Positions 1-8,331 of a stretch of 64,000 bases of DNA are shown in pieces. Position numbers and translations under genes: made by a program. Positions within the stretch are counted from its first letter, which is position 1; every line of letters starts with the position of its first letter. Below the pieces are notes generated by a model. That model did no database searches. It had not been told where the DNA came from and was given only the letters and a program-made list of their open reading frames with translations. This stretch comes from Candidatus Accumulibacter propinquus (GTDB taxonomy: Bacteria; Pseudomonadota; Gammaproteobacteria; Burkholderiales; Rhodocyclaceae). Location: assembly GCA_016714935.1 (NCBI GenBank), contig JADKBU010000005.1:157560-221559 (forward strand), written 5' to 3'.

Positions 1-663
1 CAGGCCGTTGCCGTGATCGACAAAAACGCTGTTGCCGTTGAAGAAATAGTCATCGGCGGCGAGCACGATACCCTGCGCATTGGCCCTGACAGGCGTACCA
101 CGTGCGGCAGCGATATCGAATCCGGCGTGTGGTGCGCGCGCCTCTCCATTGAAGAAGCGGCGGACACCAAAGCGCCCGGTGAGCCGTCCGGTCGTCGGCA
201 AAATGAACCCGGTGTCGGTGTCCTCGGCTTCGCGCCAATGCCGCTTCAAGCGCTGAATGTTTGCGATCTCGCCTTCGACGCGCTCCAGGTCGCTGGTCGA
301 AAGCTGCACCTTGCTGTTGTCCTTGAGCGTGATCCGCTGTTCCGGATAGTCCTTGGGTTTGACGCTGAAACGGACGGTGCGTGTCACACCGGCTTCGTCC
401 ACCCGCAGTTCGTGGGCGCCGGGAAGCGTGTCCAGCGCCAGCCCAACCACAGCGACCCACTGCCCTCCCTCGGCAGCGACCAGGACCTGCTGTTCACCGA
501 GCCAGGCGCGCGGCGGCCTGGCCGATACCGGACCAAGGGACACCAGGGCCACGCCGCCGGGAACGCTGGCCGCTCTCGGCAAGCCGGCGCCAGCGAGCGA
601 GGGCAGCGCCAGAGCGAGTACGAGTTGTGCGCAAAAGAGAACGAATATACGGGGGATCTGCAC
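1..663 (-). CDS. M23 family metallopeptidase, C-terminus cut by window edge
   Basis: Reading from a GTG at 663, preceded six bases upstream by GGGAG, gives 221 codons without a stop up to the window edge. Residues 1-25 are a hydrophobic Sec-type signal peptide. A central stretch with charged helical character (about 115-145) leads into a LytM/M23 fold with GRLTGRFGVRRFFNG at 159-173 and the zinc-ligand motif HAGFD (His179, Asp183). The second histidine motif (HxH) lies beyond the window. M23 enzymes are periplasmic zinc endopeptidases that cut peptidoglycan cross-links, so a cell-wall role is likely. The start lies 13 bases after the upstream ypfJ-like stop, so the two are probably co-transcribed. 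The family call is firm; the exact substrate is unknown. Confidence 0.85.
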   Translation of the reverse strand, partial: MQIPRIFVLFCAQLVLALALPSLAGAGLPRAASVPGGVALVSLGPVSARPPRAWLGEQQVLVAAEGGQWVAVVGLALDTLPGAHELRVDEAGVTRTVRFSVKPKDYPEQRITLKDNSKVQLSTSDLERVEGEIANIQRLKRHWREAEDTDTGFILPTTGRLTGRFGVRRFFNGEARAPHAGFDIAAARGTPVRANAQGIVLAADDYFFNGNSVFVDHGNGL

Positions 664-676
664 GGTGGTCTCCCGA

Positions 677-1537
677 CTACAGCGACGCGCTGCTGAAAGT
701 GTCGCATTGGCGGATGTCGCCGCTGTCCATGCCTCGCTTGAACCAGCGCACGCGCTGTGCGGAAGTGCCGTGAGTGAACGACTCGGGAACGATCTGGCCC
801 TGCGTCTGGCGCTGCAAGCGATCGTCCCCGATTGCCGACGCCGCGGTGAGTGCCTGTTCGGTTTCGCCGGGCTCGAGGATCTTCTGCATGCTGTCGGCGC
901 GATGACCCCAGACGCCAGCGAAGCAGTCGGCCTGCAGTTCAAGCCGTACCGACAGCGCATTGGCTCCAGCACGGTTGCCGCTACGTTGTTGCGCCGCGTG
1001 CACCTTGTCGGAAATGCCGAGCAGGTTCTGCACGTGATGACCGACTTCGTGGGCGATGACGTAAGCCTGCGCGAATTCGCCGGGAGCGTGGAAGCGTTCC
1101 CGGAGGTCGCGGTAGAATGCCAGGTCGATATAGACCTTCTGATCCGATGGACAATAAAAGGGGCCCATCGCCGAGCGTCCCGTGCCGCATGCCGTTGGGG
1201 TGGCGCCGGTGAATAATACCAGCTTCGGTTCCTGGTAGCGGCGCCCCGCCGCGTCGAAAATGCTGCGCCAGGTGGCCTCGGTACTGCCGAGTACCTTGGC
1301 GACGAAACGCGCCATCTCGTCGTTGGCCGGTGGCTTTTGCGCGGGTTGCGGCGTGACCGGGGAGTGGTTGCCGCTCGACGCCAAGCCGAGGATCACCGCC
1401 GGGTCGACGCCGAAAAAATAACCGGCGGCAAGCGCAACCAGCAGTGTGCCGATGCCGATGCTACCGCGCCCGATGCCGCCATCTCCCCCCCTCCGGTCTT
1501 CAATATTCAGGCTTTCGCCCTGCTCCTCCAGACGCAT
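677..1537 (-). CDS. ypfJ: YpfJ-type neutral zinc metallopeptidase
   Basis: This 286-residue protein has an acidic/basic N-terminal tail of about 25 residues, one membrane helix (about residues 28-50, ILGLASS at its end), then a long soluble domain with the HExxH zinc motif in VIAHEVGHHVQNLLG. That architecture is typical of the putative neutral zinc metallopeptidase family (PF04228, E. coli YpfJ): membrane-anchored, with the catalytic part outside the cytoplasm. The physiological substrate of the family is not established. GGAGG stands upstream of the ATG. It precedes the M23 peptidase by 13 bases on the same strand and is divergent from pit. Family assignment is strong; biological role unknown. 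Confidence 0.88.
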   Translation of the reverse strand: MRLEEQGESLNIEDRRGGDGGIGRGSIGIGTLLVALAAGYFFGVDPAVILGLASSGNHSPVTPQPAQKPPANDEMARFVAKVLGSTEATWRSIFDAAGRRYQEPKLVLFTGATPTACGTGRSAMGPFYCPSDQKVYIDLAFYRDLRERFHAPGEFAQAYVIAHEVGHHVQNLLGISDKVHAAQQRSGNRAGANALSVRLELQADCFAGVWGHRADSMQKILEPGETEQALTAASAIGDDRLQRQTQGQIVPESFTHGTSAQRVRWFKRGMDSGDIRQCDTFSSASL

Positions 1538-1585
1538 GATTTGTCCTCCAGACCAGCTTTCGATGCTGACGATGTTAACAGAACG

Positions 1586-1613
1586 TGGACAACTTTAAAA
1601 TTTTGTGCATAAT
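1586..1613 (+). promoter_or_regulatory. Candidate sigma-70 promoter of pit
   Basis: TGGACA (1586-1591) and CATAAT (1608-1613) are separated by 16 bases in an AT-rich patch that stands out from the GC-rich surroundings. Each hexamer matches the consensus at 5 of 6 positions. The start codon of pit follows about 57 bases downstream, after AGGAAGGGGG. No convincing Pho box was seen. Confidence 0.5.
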
Positions 1614-1669
1614 CGGCACACTTTTTACAAGAAAGGGGCCTTCCGGGTCCTTTTACAGGAAGGGGGCGT

Positions 1670-2715
1670 ATGGAAAATTTGTACTGGATGGCCGTGGCCA
1701 CGGTGGTGATCGTGTTGTTTTTCGACTACACCAACGGCTTTCATGATGCGGCGAACATCGTCGCCACGATCATCGCTTCGCGGGCTATGACCCCGGCGCA
1801 GGCGGTGGTCGTCGTTGGCGTGTTCGAGTTTCTCGGACCCTTGTTGGGGGTACGGCGGTGGCCAACACCATCGGCAAGTTCGTCGACCTGTCGACTGTGG
1901 ATGCCAGCCTCGCGGTACTGATCCTGTTCTGCGGGTTGCTCGGCGCCATCGTCTGGAACTTGGCGACCTGGTGGTTTGGCATTCCCTCGTCTTCGTCACA
2001 CGCGCTGGTCGGTGGCCTGGCGGGCGCGGTGGTCGCGGCCGTCGGATCCGAGTACGTGATCTGGGGTTGGACGCCGCTGATGCACGACGGCAAACTCCTC
2101 GGCGTGATGAAGGTGCTGGTTTCGCTGCTCCTCTCGCCTTTGCTCGGTTTCTGGTGCGGTTTCCTGGTTTTCCGCATCGCGCGAAAACTGATGGCCGGTT
2201 CGAAGCCGAGTGCCAATAACACCCTAAGGAAGCTGCAGTTCGTCAGTGCGGCCACCCTCGCCTTTTCGCACGGCGCCAACGACGCCCAGAAGAGCATGGG
2301 TATGCTGACGCTGGTGCTCTTGCTCGGTGGTTTCATTCCGAAATTCGAGGTGCCGTTCTGGGTCGTCCTGGCCTGTGCCACGGCGATCACGCTGGGAATC
2401 CTGTCCGGCGGTTGGCGGATCGTGCGCACGCTTGGTTTCGCGATCTATCGCGTACGCCCACTGCACGCCTTGTCTTCGCAGCTGACTTCCGGGCTGCTGA
2501 TTCTCTCCGCCTCGGTCGTCGGCGCACCGGTATCGACCACGCACGTGGTCGCCACTTCGATCATGGGCATCGGTTATTCCGAACACCCACGTGCCGTACG
2601 CTGGAAGAAGGCGGTTGACATCGCCAAGACCTGGGTGATCACCATCCCCGCTTCGGCACTCACTGCCATTGTTTGCTACGCCCTGGCCAGAATCATGCTT
2701 GGCCACACTAACTGA
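1670..2715 (+). CDS. pit: Pit family inorganic phosphate transporter, one frameshift
   Basis: Two overlapping reading frames together give one PiT/PHO4 family permease of about 348 residues. The N-terminal part (1670 to about 1850) contains the family signature FDYTNGFHDAANIV; the rest (about 1850-2715) contains the second repeat FSHGANDAQKSMG and multiple membrane helices. The frame changes at the run of five G at 1846-1850. A sixth G would restore LGPLLGGTAVANT and an intact protein, so a homopolymer miscall or a one-base deletion is likely. PiT proteins carry out low-affinity metal-phosphate:H+ symport in the inner membrane. The DUF47 partner follows after 11 bases and is almost certainly in the same operon. 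Confidence 0.85.
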
Positions 2716-2726
2716 GGAGATGAACC

Positions 2727-3377
2727 ATGGACGACAATCAAGCCGAAGACAAGCCAATTTTTCGCCGTCTGTATGAGCGGGTCTTCCCGACCGTCGCGGA
2801 CTTTTTCGGGATGCTCGCCGAGCAAAGCGCAAACGCCGCGGAGACCACCCGTCTGCTCGTGGAATTCATGGAAACCGGCGACGTGACGGTCAGCCAGAAG
2901 GTCCGCGACGACGAGCACGAAGCCGACCGGATCAAGGCCGCCAACCTTAGCGTGTTGAGCGACGCCTTCTCGACACCGGTCGACCGCGAAGACCTCTTCC
3001 GCGCGATCACCACGCTCGACGACATCGTGAACTACTGCAAGTCCACCGTCGTCGAGATGGACATGCTGGGTCTGCAGCCAGACAAGCACAGCCTGCAGAT
3101 CGCGCTGCATATTCGCGAAGGCACGGACGCGCTGGCGAAGGGATTCGCGCGCCTGGCGACTGACCCGGCGGGCGCTGGTCTTGATGCCAATGCCGCACGG
3201 AAGGCCGAACGCACCGTCGAAAAGTCGTATCGACGGGCGATTACGGAACTGTTTCAGGGTGACGACTACCTGAACATGTTCAAGCGCCGCGAGACCTATC
3301 GCCACTTGTCCAACGCTGCTGACCGCGTTGCCGATGCGGCACGGGCGCTAGACAACATCGTTGTCAAGTTGTGCTGA
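2727..3377 (+). CDS. DUF47 / PhoU-like Pit accessory protein
   Basis: This 216-residue soluble, helix-rich protein has the pattern of the DUF47 (TIGR00153, PhoU-related) family: repeated acidic motifs such as DDEHEADRIK and a late SNAADRVADAARALDNIVVK. Family members are encoded next to Pit transporters and are thought to modulate them. The gene begins 11 bases after the pit stop, with GAGGAGA as ribosome site. The length is normal and no key feature is missing. Regulation by phosphate cannot be shown from this sequence alone. Confidence 0.9.
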   Translation: MDDNQAEDKPIFRRLYERVFPTVADFFGMLAEQSANAAETTRLLVEFMETGDVTVSQKVRDDEHEADRIKAANLSVLSDAFSTPVDREDLFRAITTLDDIVNYCKSTVVEMDMLGLQPDKHSLQIALHIREGTDALAKGFARLATDPAGAGLDANAARKAERTVEKSYRRAITELFQGDDYLNMFKRRETYRHLSNAADRVADAARALDNIVVKLC

Positions 3378-3463
3378 AAGCCACTCGGTCTATCGGGGTT
3401 GTATTTCGCATCTGTTTGGCCTAGAGTGAGCCTGCCAATATCGGCAGCCACAAGGAGAAGCGT

Positions 3464-3595
3464 ATGGGGAAACTGATCGCCGGCCTGATGGCTTTGGCGC
3501 TGGCGCTATCTAGTGTTCATGCTGTCGCCTGCTCGGCTGAAAAAGCCAAGGATGGCCAGACGGAAATGAGCACCCCGGCCAAACCAAAAAGCTGA
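3464..3595 (+). CDS. Small secreted protein, 43 residues, unknown function
   Basis: An ATG nine bases after AAGGAGA opens 43 codons. The first 20 residues are a typical Sec signal peptide (MGKLIAGLMALALALSSVHA), leaving a tail of about 23 residues that is hydrophilic, lysine-rich and contains one cysteine (VACSAEKAKDG). The AVAC stretch is only a poor lipobox, so cleavage after VHA by signal peptidase I is preferred. A perfect hairpin follows 21 bases after the stop, so this is a self-contained unit. I do not recognise the family. Confidence 0.6.
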   Translation: MGKLIAGLMALALALSSVHAVACSAEKAKDGQTEMSTPAKPKS

Positions 3596-3616
3596 CTTGT
3601 CGGTGTTTGCAGCACG

Positions 3617-3647
3617 CGCGGCGCGATACCTCCGGTATCGCGCCGCG
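3617..3647. terminator. Perfect 14-bp hairpin after the small secreted gene
   Basis: CGCGGCGCGATACC (3617-3630), a TCC loop and its exact reverse complement (3634-3647) form a very stable stem. No T-run follows on the plus strand, so it may stop transcription with help from Rho or act as an mRNA 3-prime stabiliser. Confidence 0.55.
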
Positions 3648-3816
3648 TCACGTTTCGGGCGTGTATTCGTGCCTGCGCTTTCGTTGATGAGCCTGAAAAA
3701 AATGGGGGGCCGGCAGCAAACTCCCAACCCCGGATTCGGCGAGACACCCGCAGTGGTGTAGACTGCGCCGCTCCAACTTCATTGTCGCCCGGCTGACATG
3801 CCAGGCGCGGGATTCT

Positions 3817-5007
3817 ATGGCTCAGCTCGTTATTCTGCCCGGCAAGGATCGCTCGCTGGTCCGTCGTCACCCCTGGATTTTCGCCACTGCGGTTGAACGA
3901 CTGAGCGGTCGTGCGCGGCCGGGCGATACTGTCGACGTCGTTGCCGCCAACGGCCGGCCCCTGGCGAAGGCGGCGTGGAGTCCCGAGTCGAAGATCAGGG
4001 CCAGGGTGTGGACCTTCGACCCCGAGGAAGTCATAGACGACGCTTTCTTCAAGCGCCGTGTCCAGGCGGCGGTCGAACGTCGTGGAATGTTGCCGGAGTT
4101 GCGTGGCCAGGACGGCTTGCGGCTGATCCATGGCGAGTCCGACGGTCTGCCGGGGGTGATTGCTGACCGCTATGGCGACACCGTGGTGTTGCAACTGACC
4201 GCCACCGGCCCCGAGAAGTGGCGACGGGCGATCATCTCCGCGCTGCATCGGGCAAGCGCTTGCGCACGCATCTACGAGCGATCGGATTCAGGCGTCCGCC
4301 GACTGGAGGGGCTCGATCCGGTCACCGGCTGGGCGTATGGCGAAGCTTCGCCAGAGCCGCTGGCCATCGTCGAGAACGGCGTGCGCCTGCGTGTCGACAT
4401 CGTTGCTGGCCACAAGACGGGTTTCTACCTTGATCAACGCGACAACCGGGTGCTGACGCGGGTCCTCGCAGCAGGTCGTGCGACGCTCAACTGCTTCTGC
4501 TATAGCGGCGCATTTTCGCTGCAGGCGCTGGCTGGCGGTGCGAGCAGCGTGCTGTCGATCGACTCGTCCGGCCCCGCGCTGGCCATGGCGGCAGAAAATC
4601 TGGCGCTCAACCCGCATCTCGACGCGAACCGTGCCGAATGGCGAGAGGCGGACGTTTTCAATGAACTGCGGGCGTTGAATGATCAGGGTCGACGCTTCGA
4701 CCTGATCATTCTCGATCCGCCAAAGTTCGCTCCTTCGGCGGTACATGCCGAACGCGCTGCGCGGGCCTATCGCGACATCAACGTCTTCGGGTTTCGCCTG
4801 CTGAATCCCGGTGGTCTGCTGATGAGTTATTCGTGCTCGGGCGGCATCAGCGGTGAACACTTCCAGCAGATCCTTGCCGAAGCCGCGCTTGGTGCCGGGC
4901 GCGAGGCGCGTATCCTGCGCCGTCTCGGGGCCTCTCCGGATCACCCGGTTGCCTTGAATTTCAGTGAAGGTGAATACCTCAAGGGTCTTCTCTGCCAGGT
5001 GGAATGA
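3817..5007 (+). CDS. rlmI: 23S rRNA (cytosine-C5) methyltransferase, RlmI family
   Basis: This 396-residue class I SAM-dependent methyltransferase has an N-terminal PUA-like RNA-binding domain (LPGKDRSLVRRHPWIF, about residues 7-22), a linker domain, and a Rossmann domain from about residue 200 with YSGAFSLQALAGGA as SAM motif. The active-site DPPKFAPS and the late cysteine in SYSCSGG are those of the RlmI/YccW group, which forms m5C1962 in 23S rRNA in E. coli. The length equals the family norm. The gene is alone on its strand and converges with msrA over a 21-base gap. Confidence 0.9.
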   Translation: MAQLVILPGKDRSLVRRHPWIFATAVERLSGRARPGDTVDVVAANGRPLAKAAWSPESKIRARVWTFDPEEVIDDAFFKRRVQAAVERRGMLPELRGQDGLRLIHGESDGLPGVIADRYGDTVVLQLTATGPEKWRRAIISALHRASACARIYERSDSGVRRLEGLDPVTGWAYGEASPEPLAIVENGVRLRVDIVAGHKTGFYLDQRDNRVLTRVLAAGRATLNCFCYSGAFSLQALAGGASSVLSIDSSGPALAMAAENLALNPHLDANRAEWREADVFNELRALNDQGRRFDLIILDPPKFAPSAVHAERAARAYRDINVFGFRLLNPGGLLMSYSCSGGISGEHFQQILAEAALGAGREARILRRLGASPDHPVALNFSEGEYLKGLLCQVE

Positions 5008-5028
5008 GTGCGCGGCGAGCCAGGGCGA

Positions 5029-5637
5029 CTAGCTGCTCCCCCAGATCTGCTTTACCCGGGCGTCGCGGCCGCAACCCTGGCGATAATAGGCATAACGGAT
5101 CGGGTTCTTCTTGTAGTAGTCCTGGTGGTACTCCTCTGCCGGGTAGAAGGTGGCGGCGGCGACGATCTCGGTTTCGATATGCGGCAGCTTGCCGCTGGCC
5201 AGCAAGGCGTCACGGCTGCTTTCGGCTGCCTTGCGTTCGACCTCGTTCTGCCAGTAGATGCCGCTGCGGTATTGTGTGCCGACATCGCAGAATTGTCGGT
5301 TCCTGACCGTCGGATCGATATGGCGCCAGAAATAGTCGAGCAACTGCGGATAGCTCACCCGCTGCGGATCATAGGACACGCGTATGGCCTCGGTATGTCC
5401 GGTGTTGCCGGCGCTGACCTGTTCGTAGCTTGGGTTTGCCGTACGGCCGCCGGTATAGCCGGACTCTGCGGCAAGAACCCCAGGCAACTTTTCGAAATCC
5501 GCTTCGATGCACCAGAAGCAGCCGCCGGCGAAAATTGCCGTTCGGACTTCGGTTGCTTTGGGCGCGGGTGGCTCGGCGCCGCCGGCATGGCCACCGATCA
5601 GGAGCAGCAGCGCCGCCAGTCGCAGGCGCGTGCTCAT
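5029..5637 (-). CDS. msrA: Exported peptide-methionine (S)-S-oxide reductase
   Basis: This 202-residue MsrA has an N-terminal Sec signal peptide (LRLAALLLLIGGHAGGA, about residues 5-21). The catalytic motif GGCFWC is at 38-43, with Cys40 as the expected nucleophile. Further family motifs are SGYTGG, the pre-C-terminal YRSGIYW and the RQGCGRDARV tail cysteine. The enzyme reduces the S-epimer of methionine sulfoxide in proteins with thioredoxin-type reductants. The signal peptide places it in the periplasm, unlike E. coli MsrA. Its ATG overlaps the msrB stop by four bases (ATGA), so translation of the two is coupled. Confidence 0.93.
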   Translation of the reverse strand: MSTRLRLAALLLLIGGHAGGAEPPAPKATEVRTAIFAGGCFWCIEADFEKLPGVLAAESGYTGGRTANPSYEQVSAGNTGHTEAIRVSYDPQRVSYPQLLDYFWRHIDPTVRNRQFCDVGTQYRSGIYWQNEVERKAAESSRDALLASGKLPHIETEIVAAATFYPAEEYHQDYYKKNPIRYAYYRQGCGRDARVKQIWGSS

Positions 5638-6140
5638 GTCCGCAACTCCGGCAGCTTCTCCGAGCGCGGCACGAATTGCAGGGCCAGCCCATTATTGCAA
5701 TAGCGCTTGCCGGTGGGCTTGGGGCCATCGTTGAAGACATGGCCTTGGTGTCCGCCGCAGCGGGAGCAGTGGTACTCGGTACGCGGATAGAACAGCTTGA
5801 AGTCGGTCCTGGTGGCAATCGACTCCGGCAGGTGTTCCCAGAAGCTGGGCCAGCCGGTGCCGCTGTCGTACTTGGTCGCGCTGTCGAACAGTGGCAGGTG
5901 GCAGGCGGCGCAAATGAAGGTGCCGTCGCGCTTTTCCTGGTTCAATGGGCTGCTGCCGGCGCGTTCGGTGTCCTCTTCAAAGAGAACGCGATAGGCCGGC
6001 TGCGGCAGCAGGGCGGCCCATTCGGTCTTCGATTTCTGTAACTTGCTGCCGTTACCGGCCAAGGCTGGGCCCGGGGCAGTAACGGGCAGGACGAAGGCTG
6101 ACAAGCCGCTCAGCCATTTCAGTGATTGACGACGATCCAT
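5634..6140 (-). CDS. msrB: Tat-exported peptide-methionine (R)-S-oxide reductase
   Basis: This 168-residue MsrB begins MDRRQSLKWLSGLSAF, a twin-arginine signal with a hydrophobic stretch ending about residue 29. The body has both zinc-binding CxxC pairs (ICAACHLP and HCSRCGGHQGH) and the catalytic cysteine in KRYCNNG. It reduces the R-epimer of methionine sulfoxide. With the downstream, translationally coupled msrA it forms a periplasmic repair pair for oxidised proteins. Tat export would allow folding with zinc in the cytoplasm first. Family assignment is firm; Tat use is inferred from the RR motif. Confidence 0.92.
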   Translation of the reverse strand: MDRRQSLKWLSGLSAFVLPVTAPGPALAGNGSKLQKSKTEWAALLPQPAYRVLFEEDTERAGSSPLNQEKRDGTFICAACHLPLFDSATKYDSGTGWPSFWEHLPESIATRTDFKLFYPRTEYHCSRCGGHQGHVFNDGPKPTGKRYCNNGLALQFVPRSEKLPELRT

Positions 6141-6551
6141 GAGATATCTCCAGTAACAACTAAGGGACGCCAGTCCGGCGCAGCAGGCTGCCGGTGGCTG
6201 GGGCGATCAACCCCAACAGATTGGCTGCCTGCAGTCCGAAACAAAATGTGGCCCTGCGAAACAGACGTACCATCTGCTGTGGTTCCGGGCATCGACGTGT
6301 ACAGACAGCGCTTTCAGGTGTTCGGCCGAAAAGCACTGCTACAGTTCCCCAAGCCAGCAACCGGGAGGCGGACAACAGTTGCAGTTCTCGCCGACGCGGA
6401 CACGAGTGATGACCGTTTGCGCTATGGTCGTTCAAGCAACCGTCAACCTTACGCCCCGTGTGCGCAGCCGCATTGTTTTATTGCCCCTGCAGCGGTGCCC
6501 ATCCGGCGCAACTCTGTTGCATCTGGCATCGTACTGTGCTTAAATCGTTGC
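6141..6551. other. Intergenic region between msrB and the Fur-family gene
   Basis: About 410 bases separate two divergent genes. A minus-strand open frame at 6160-6435 could encode up to 91 residues ending in a short hydrophobic stretch (LQAANLLGLIAPATG), but it lacks a convincing start or relatives I recognise. A small perfect inverted repeat, GCAAC TCT GTTGC (6508-6520), lies 31 bases before the Fur-family start and could be an operator. Nothing else is supported. Confidence 0.3.
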
Positions 6552-7004
6552 ATGACTGTGGTCAAGAATGCTGTCGAATCCGCCGCGGAGGCTGAAACTG
6601 CTGCCTTGCTCATTCGCCGCACGGGTGCGCGCGCGACGCCGGCGCGGGTGCGCGTCCTGCGGCTGCTGCGCATGGTACCGGCGGCGCTGACACACCACGA
6701 GATCGAGCAGGCGATCGGCGATCTGCCCGTCGATCGGGTGACGCTCTATCGCGTACTCGACTGGCTGGTGGAGAGTGGGTTGGCGCACCGAAATGCCGAT
6801 GCGCAGCGGGTCTTCCGCTTCTCGGCGGCCGCCATCGGCGAGCATTCGGCGCACACGCATTTTCGTTGCGAAAACTGCGGGCGTGTGTTCTGCCTTGATG
6901 CGGCGCCGCCAGCACCCCCCAGCTTGCCCGAGGGTTTTTCGCTGTCACATCTCGAACTCGACCTGCGCGGTCGATGCGCCGGCTGTACCGGCGAGCACCG
7001 ATGA
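6552..7004 (+). CDS. Fur family metal-responsive repressor, Zur-like
   Basis: Starting at the ATG at 6552 gives 150 residues. Residues 20-80 form the winged-helix DNA-binding domain (DRVTLYRVLDWLVESGLAHR). The dimerisation part has HSAHTHFRCENCG with Cys106/Cys109 and a second pair at Cys142/Cys145 (CAGC), the structural zinc site of Fur, Zur and PerR proteins. The frame is open further upstream to 6126, but that part has no family similarity. A CobW/G3E GTPase follows after 140 bases, which favours zinc (Zur) over iron as effector. That metal choice is inference. Confidence 0.82.
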   Translation: MTVVKNAVESAAEAETAALLIRRTGARATPARVRVLRLLRMVPAALTHHEIEQAIGDLPVDRVTLYRVLDWLVESGLAHRNADAQRVFRFSAAAIGEHSAHTHFRCENCGRVFCLDAAPPAPPSLPEGFSLSHLELDLRGRCAGCTGEHR

Positions 7005-7144
7005 TCTGCGATCACCGCCGGGCGCCTGCAATCAGCTCGACAAGTTCATGGCGGTCCGCTGCGCGCAGGGGAAGCGAAGCGGCCGCAACGTACGCGCCAG
7101 CGGTAGGGTGCGGCGCGCGAAACCGCGAGCGCGAGGCCTGAGCC

Positions 7145-8206
7145 ATGCGTGCACCAGACCCCGAGCGGACCATTCCGGTGACCGTCCTTACGGGTTTTCT
7201 GGGGGCCGGCAAGACCACGCTGCTCAATCACCTGTTGCGACAGCCGGCACTCGCCAATGCCGTCGTCCTGATCAACGAATTGGGAGACGTCGCCATAGAC
7301 CACCACTTGGTCGAACAGGTGGACGACCAGGTCGTCGTTCTCGGATCGGGTTGTCTGTGCTGCAGCGTACGCGGGGAGATGGCGCGCAGCCTGCGCGACC
7401 TGTTCATGCGTCGCTTGCGGCGCGAGATCCCGGCTTTCGCGCGTGTTCTCATCGAAACCACCGGCCTGGCCGATCCGGCGCCGGTGCTCTACACCCTGCT
7501 CGAAGATTTCTTCATTGCCGAACGCTTTCGCATGGACGGGGTGGTCACGGCGGTCGATGTCACCCATGCCGGTCGCCAGCTCGGTCGTCACTTCGAGGCC
7601 ATACGCCAGGTGGCGATGGCGGACCGTCTGCTGCTCACCAAGTGTGACTTGGCGACCCCCGACGAGATTGCCGGCGTTGCCCGCCGTCTGGCACGCGCCA
7701 ATCCTGGAGCGTCGCAGATCGAGGTCTATCGGGGTGTCGTCAGCGCAGAGCAGGTGATGGGGTGTGGGCTCTATGATCCGGGCAGCAAGACGGCCGATGT
7801 ACGCCGCTGGCTGGCCGAGGAGAAAGTGGCCGCCGCCGCAGTGCACGATCAATTAGTGCAAGTGCCTGCCGGTAACCGCCACGATGCGCTGGTGCATGCC
7901 TTCGTGCTGCGTTTCGAGCAGCCTTTTGCCTGGCCGGAGTTCGCCGAGGCGATTGATGTTCTGCTCGCCACCTGTGGCGATCGCATCCTGCGCGTCAAGG
8001 GCCTGATTGCGGTGCAGGGTGAGAACGGGCCACGCGTGCTGCAGTGCGTGCAGCACATGCGCTACCCGGAAGCGATGCTGCCTGCCTGGCCGGACGGCGA
8101 CCATCAGAGCCGTTTGGTATTCATCGTGCGTGCCCTGGCACAGGACATCGTGAGGCAGGCCTTCGCCATGTTCTGCGGTGTGTCGGCGCAGCCGTGCAGC
8201 CGCTGA
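7145..8206 (+). CDS. CobW/G3E family GTPase, putative zinc metallochaperone
   Basis: This 353-residue G3E GTPase has Walker A GFLGAGKT at 17-24, the metal-binding motif GCLCC at 69-73 (Cys70, Cys72, Cys73), a switch region with ETTGLADP, and the base-recognition LTKCD. A CobW C-terminal domain covers about residues 245-345. Proteins of this kind (ZigA/YeiR/ZNG1 group) deliver or manage zinc. The Fur-family gene upstream fits a zinc-limitation response. Cobalamin synthesis (true CobW) is less likely because no cob genes lie nearby. The start ATG has no strong ribosome site. Confidence 0.85.
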   Translation: MRAPDPERTIPVTVLTGFLGAGKTTLLNHLLRQPALANAVVLINELGDVAIDHHLVEQVDDQVVVLGSGCLCCSVRGEMARSLRDLFMRRLRREIPAFARVLIETTGLADPAPVLYTLLEDFFIAERFRMDGVVTAVDVTHAGRQLGRHFEAIRQVAMADRLLLTKCDLATPDEIAGVARRLARANPGASQIEVYRGVVSAEQVMGCGLYDPGSKTADVRRWLAEEKVAAAAVHDQLVQVPAGNRHDALVHAFVLRFEQPFAWPEFAEAIDVLLATCGDRILRVKGLIAVQGENGPRVLQCVQHMRYPEAMLPAWPDGDHQSRLVFIVRALAQDIVRQAFAMFCGVSAQPCSR

Positions 8207-8331
8207 CTGTATCGCGCACTTCCAATGTGATGCGGGGCTCGTTGGCGGTCGGCAGAATCGACAAAGCCCACCGCCAAGGTCGCGGAAGACGCTAGAATTC
8301 CCCACTGTTGCGGCCAGCCCTTTTTCTACCG

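Noticed and set aside
6160..6435. Possible 91-residue gene upstream of msrB
   Set aside because: No ribosome site or recognised family, and its start is arbitrary; kept only as a note on the intergenic region.
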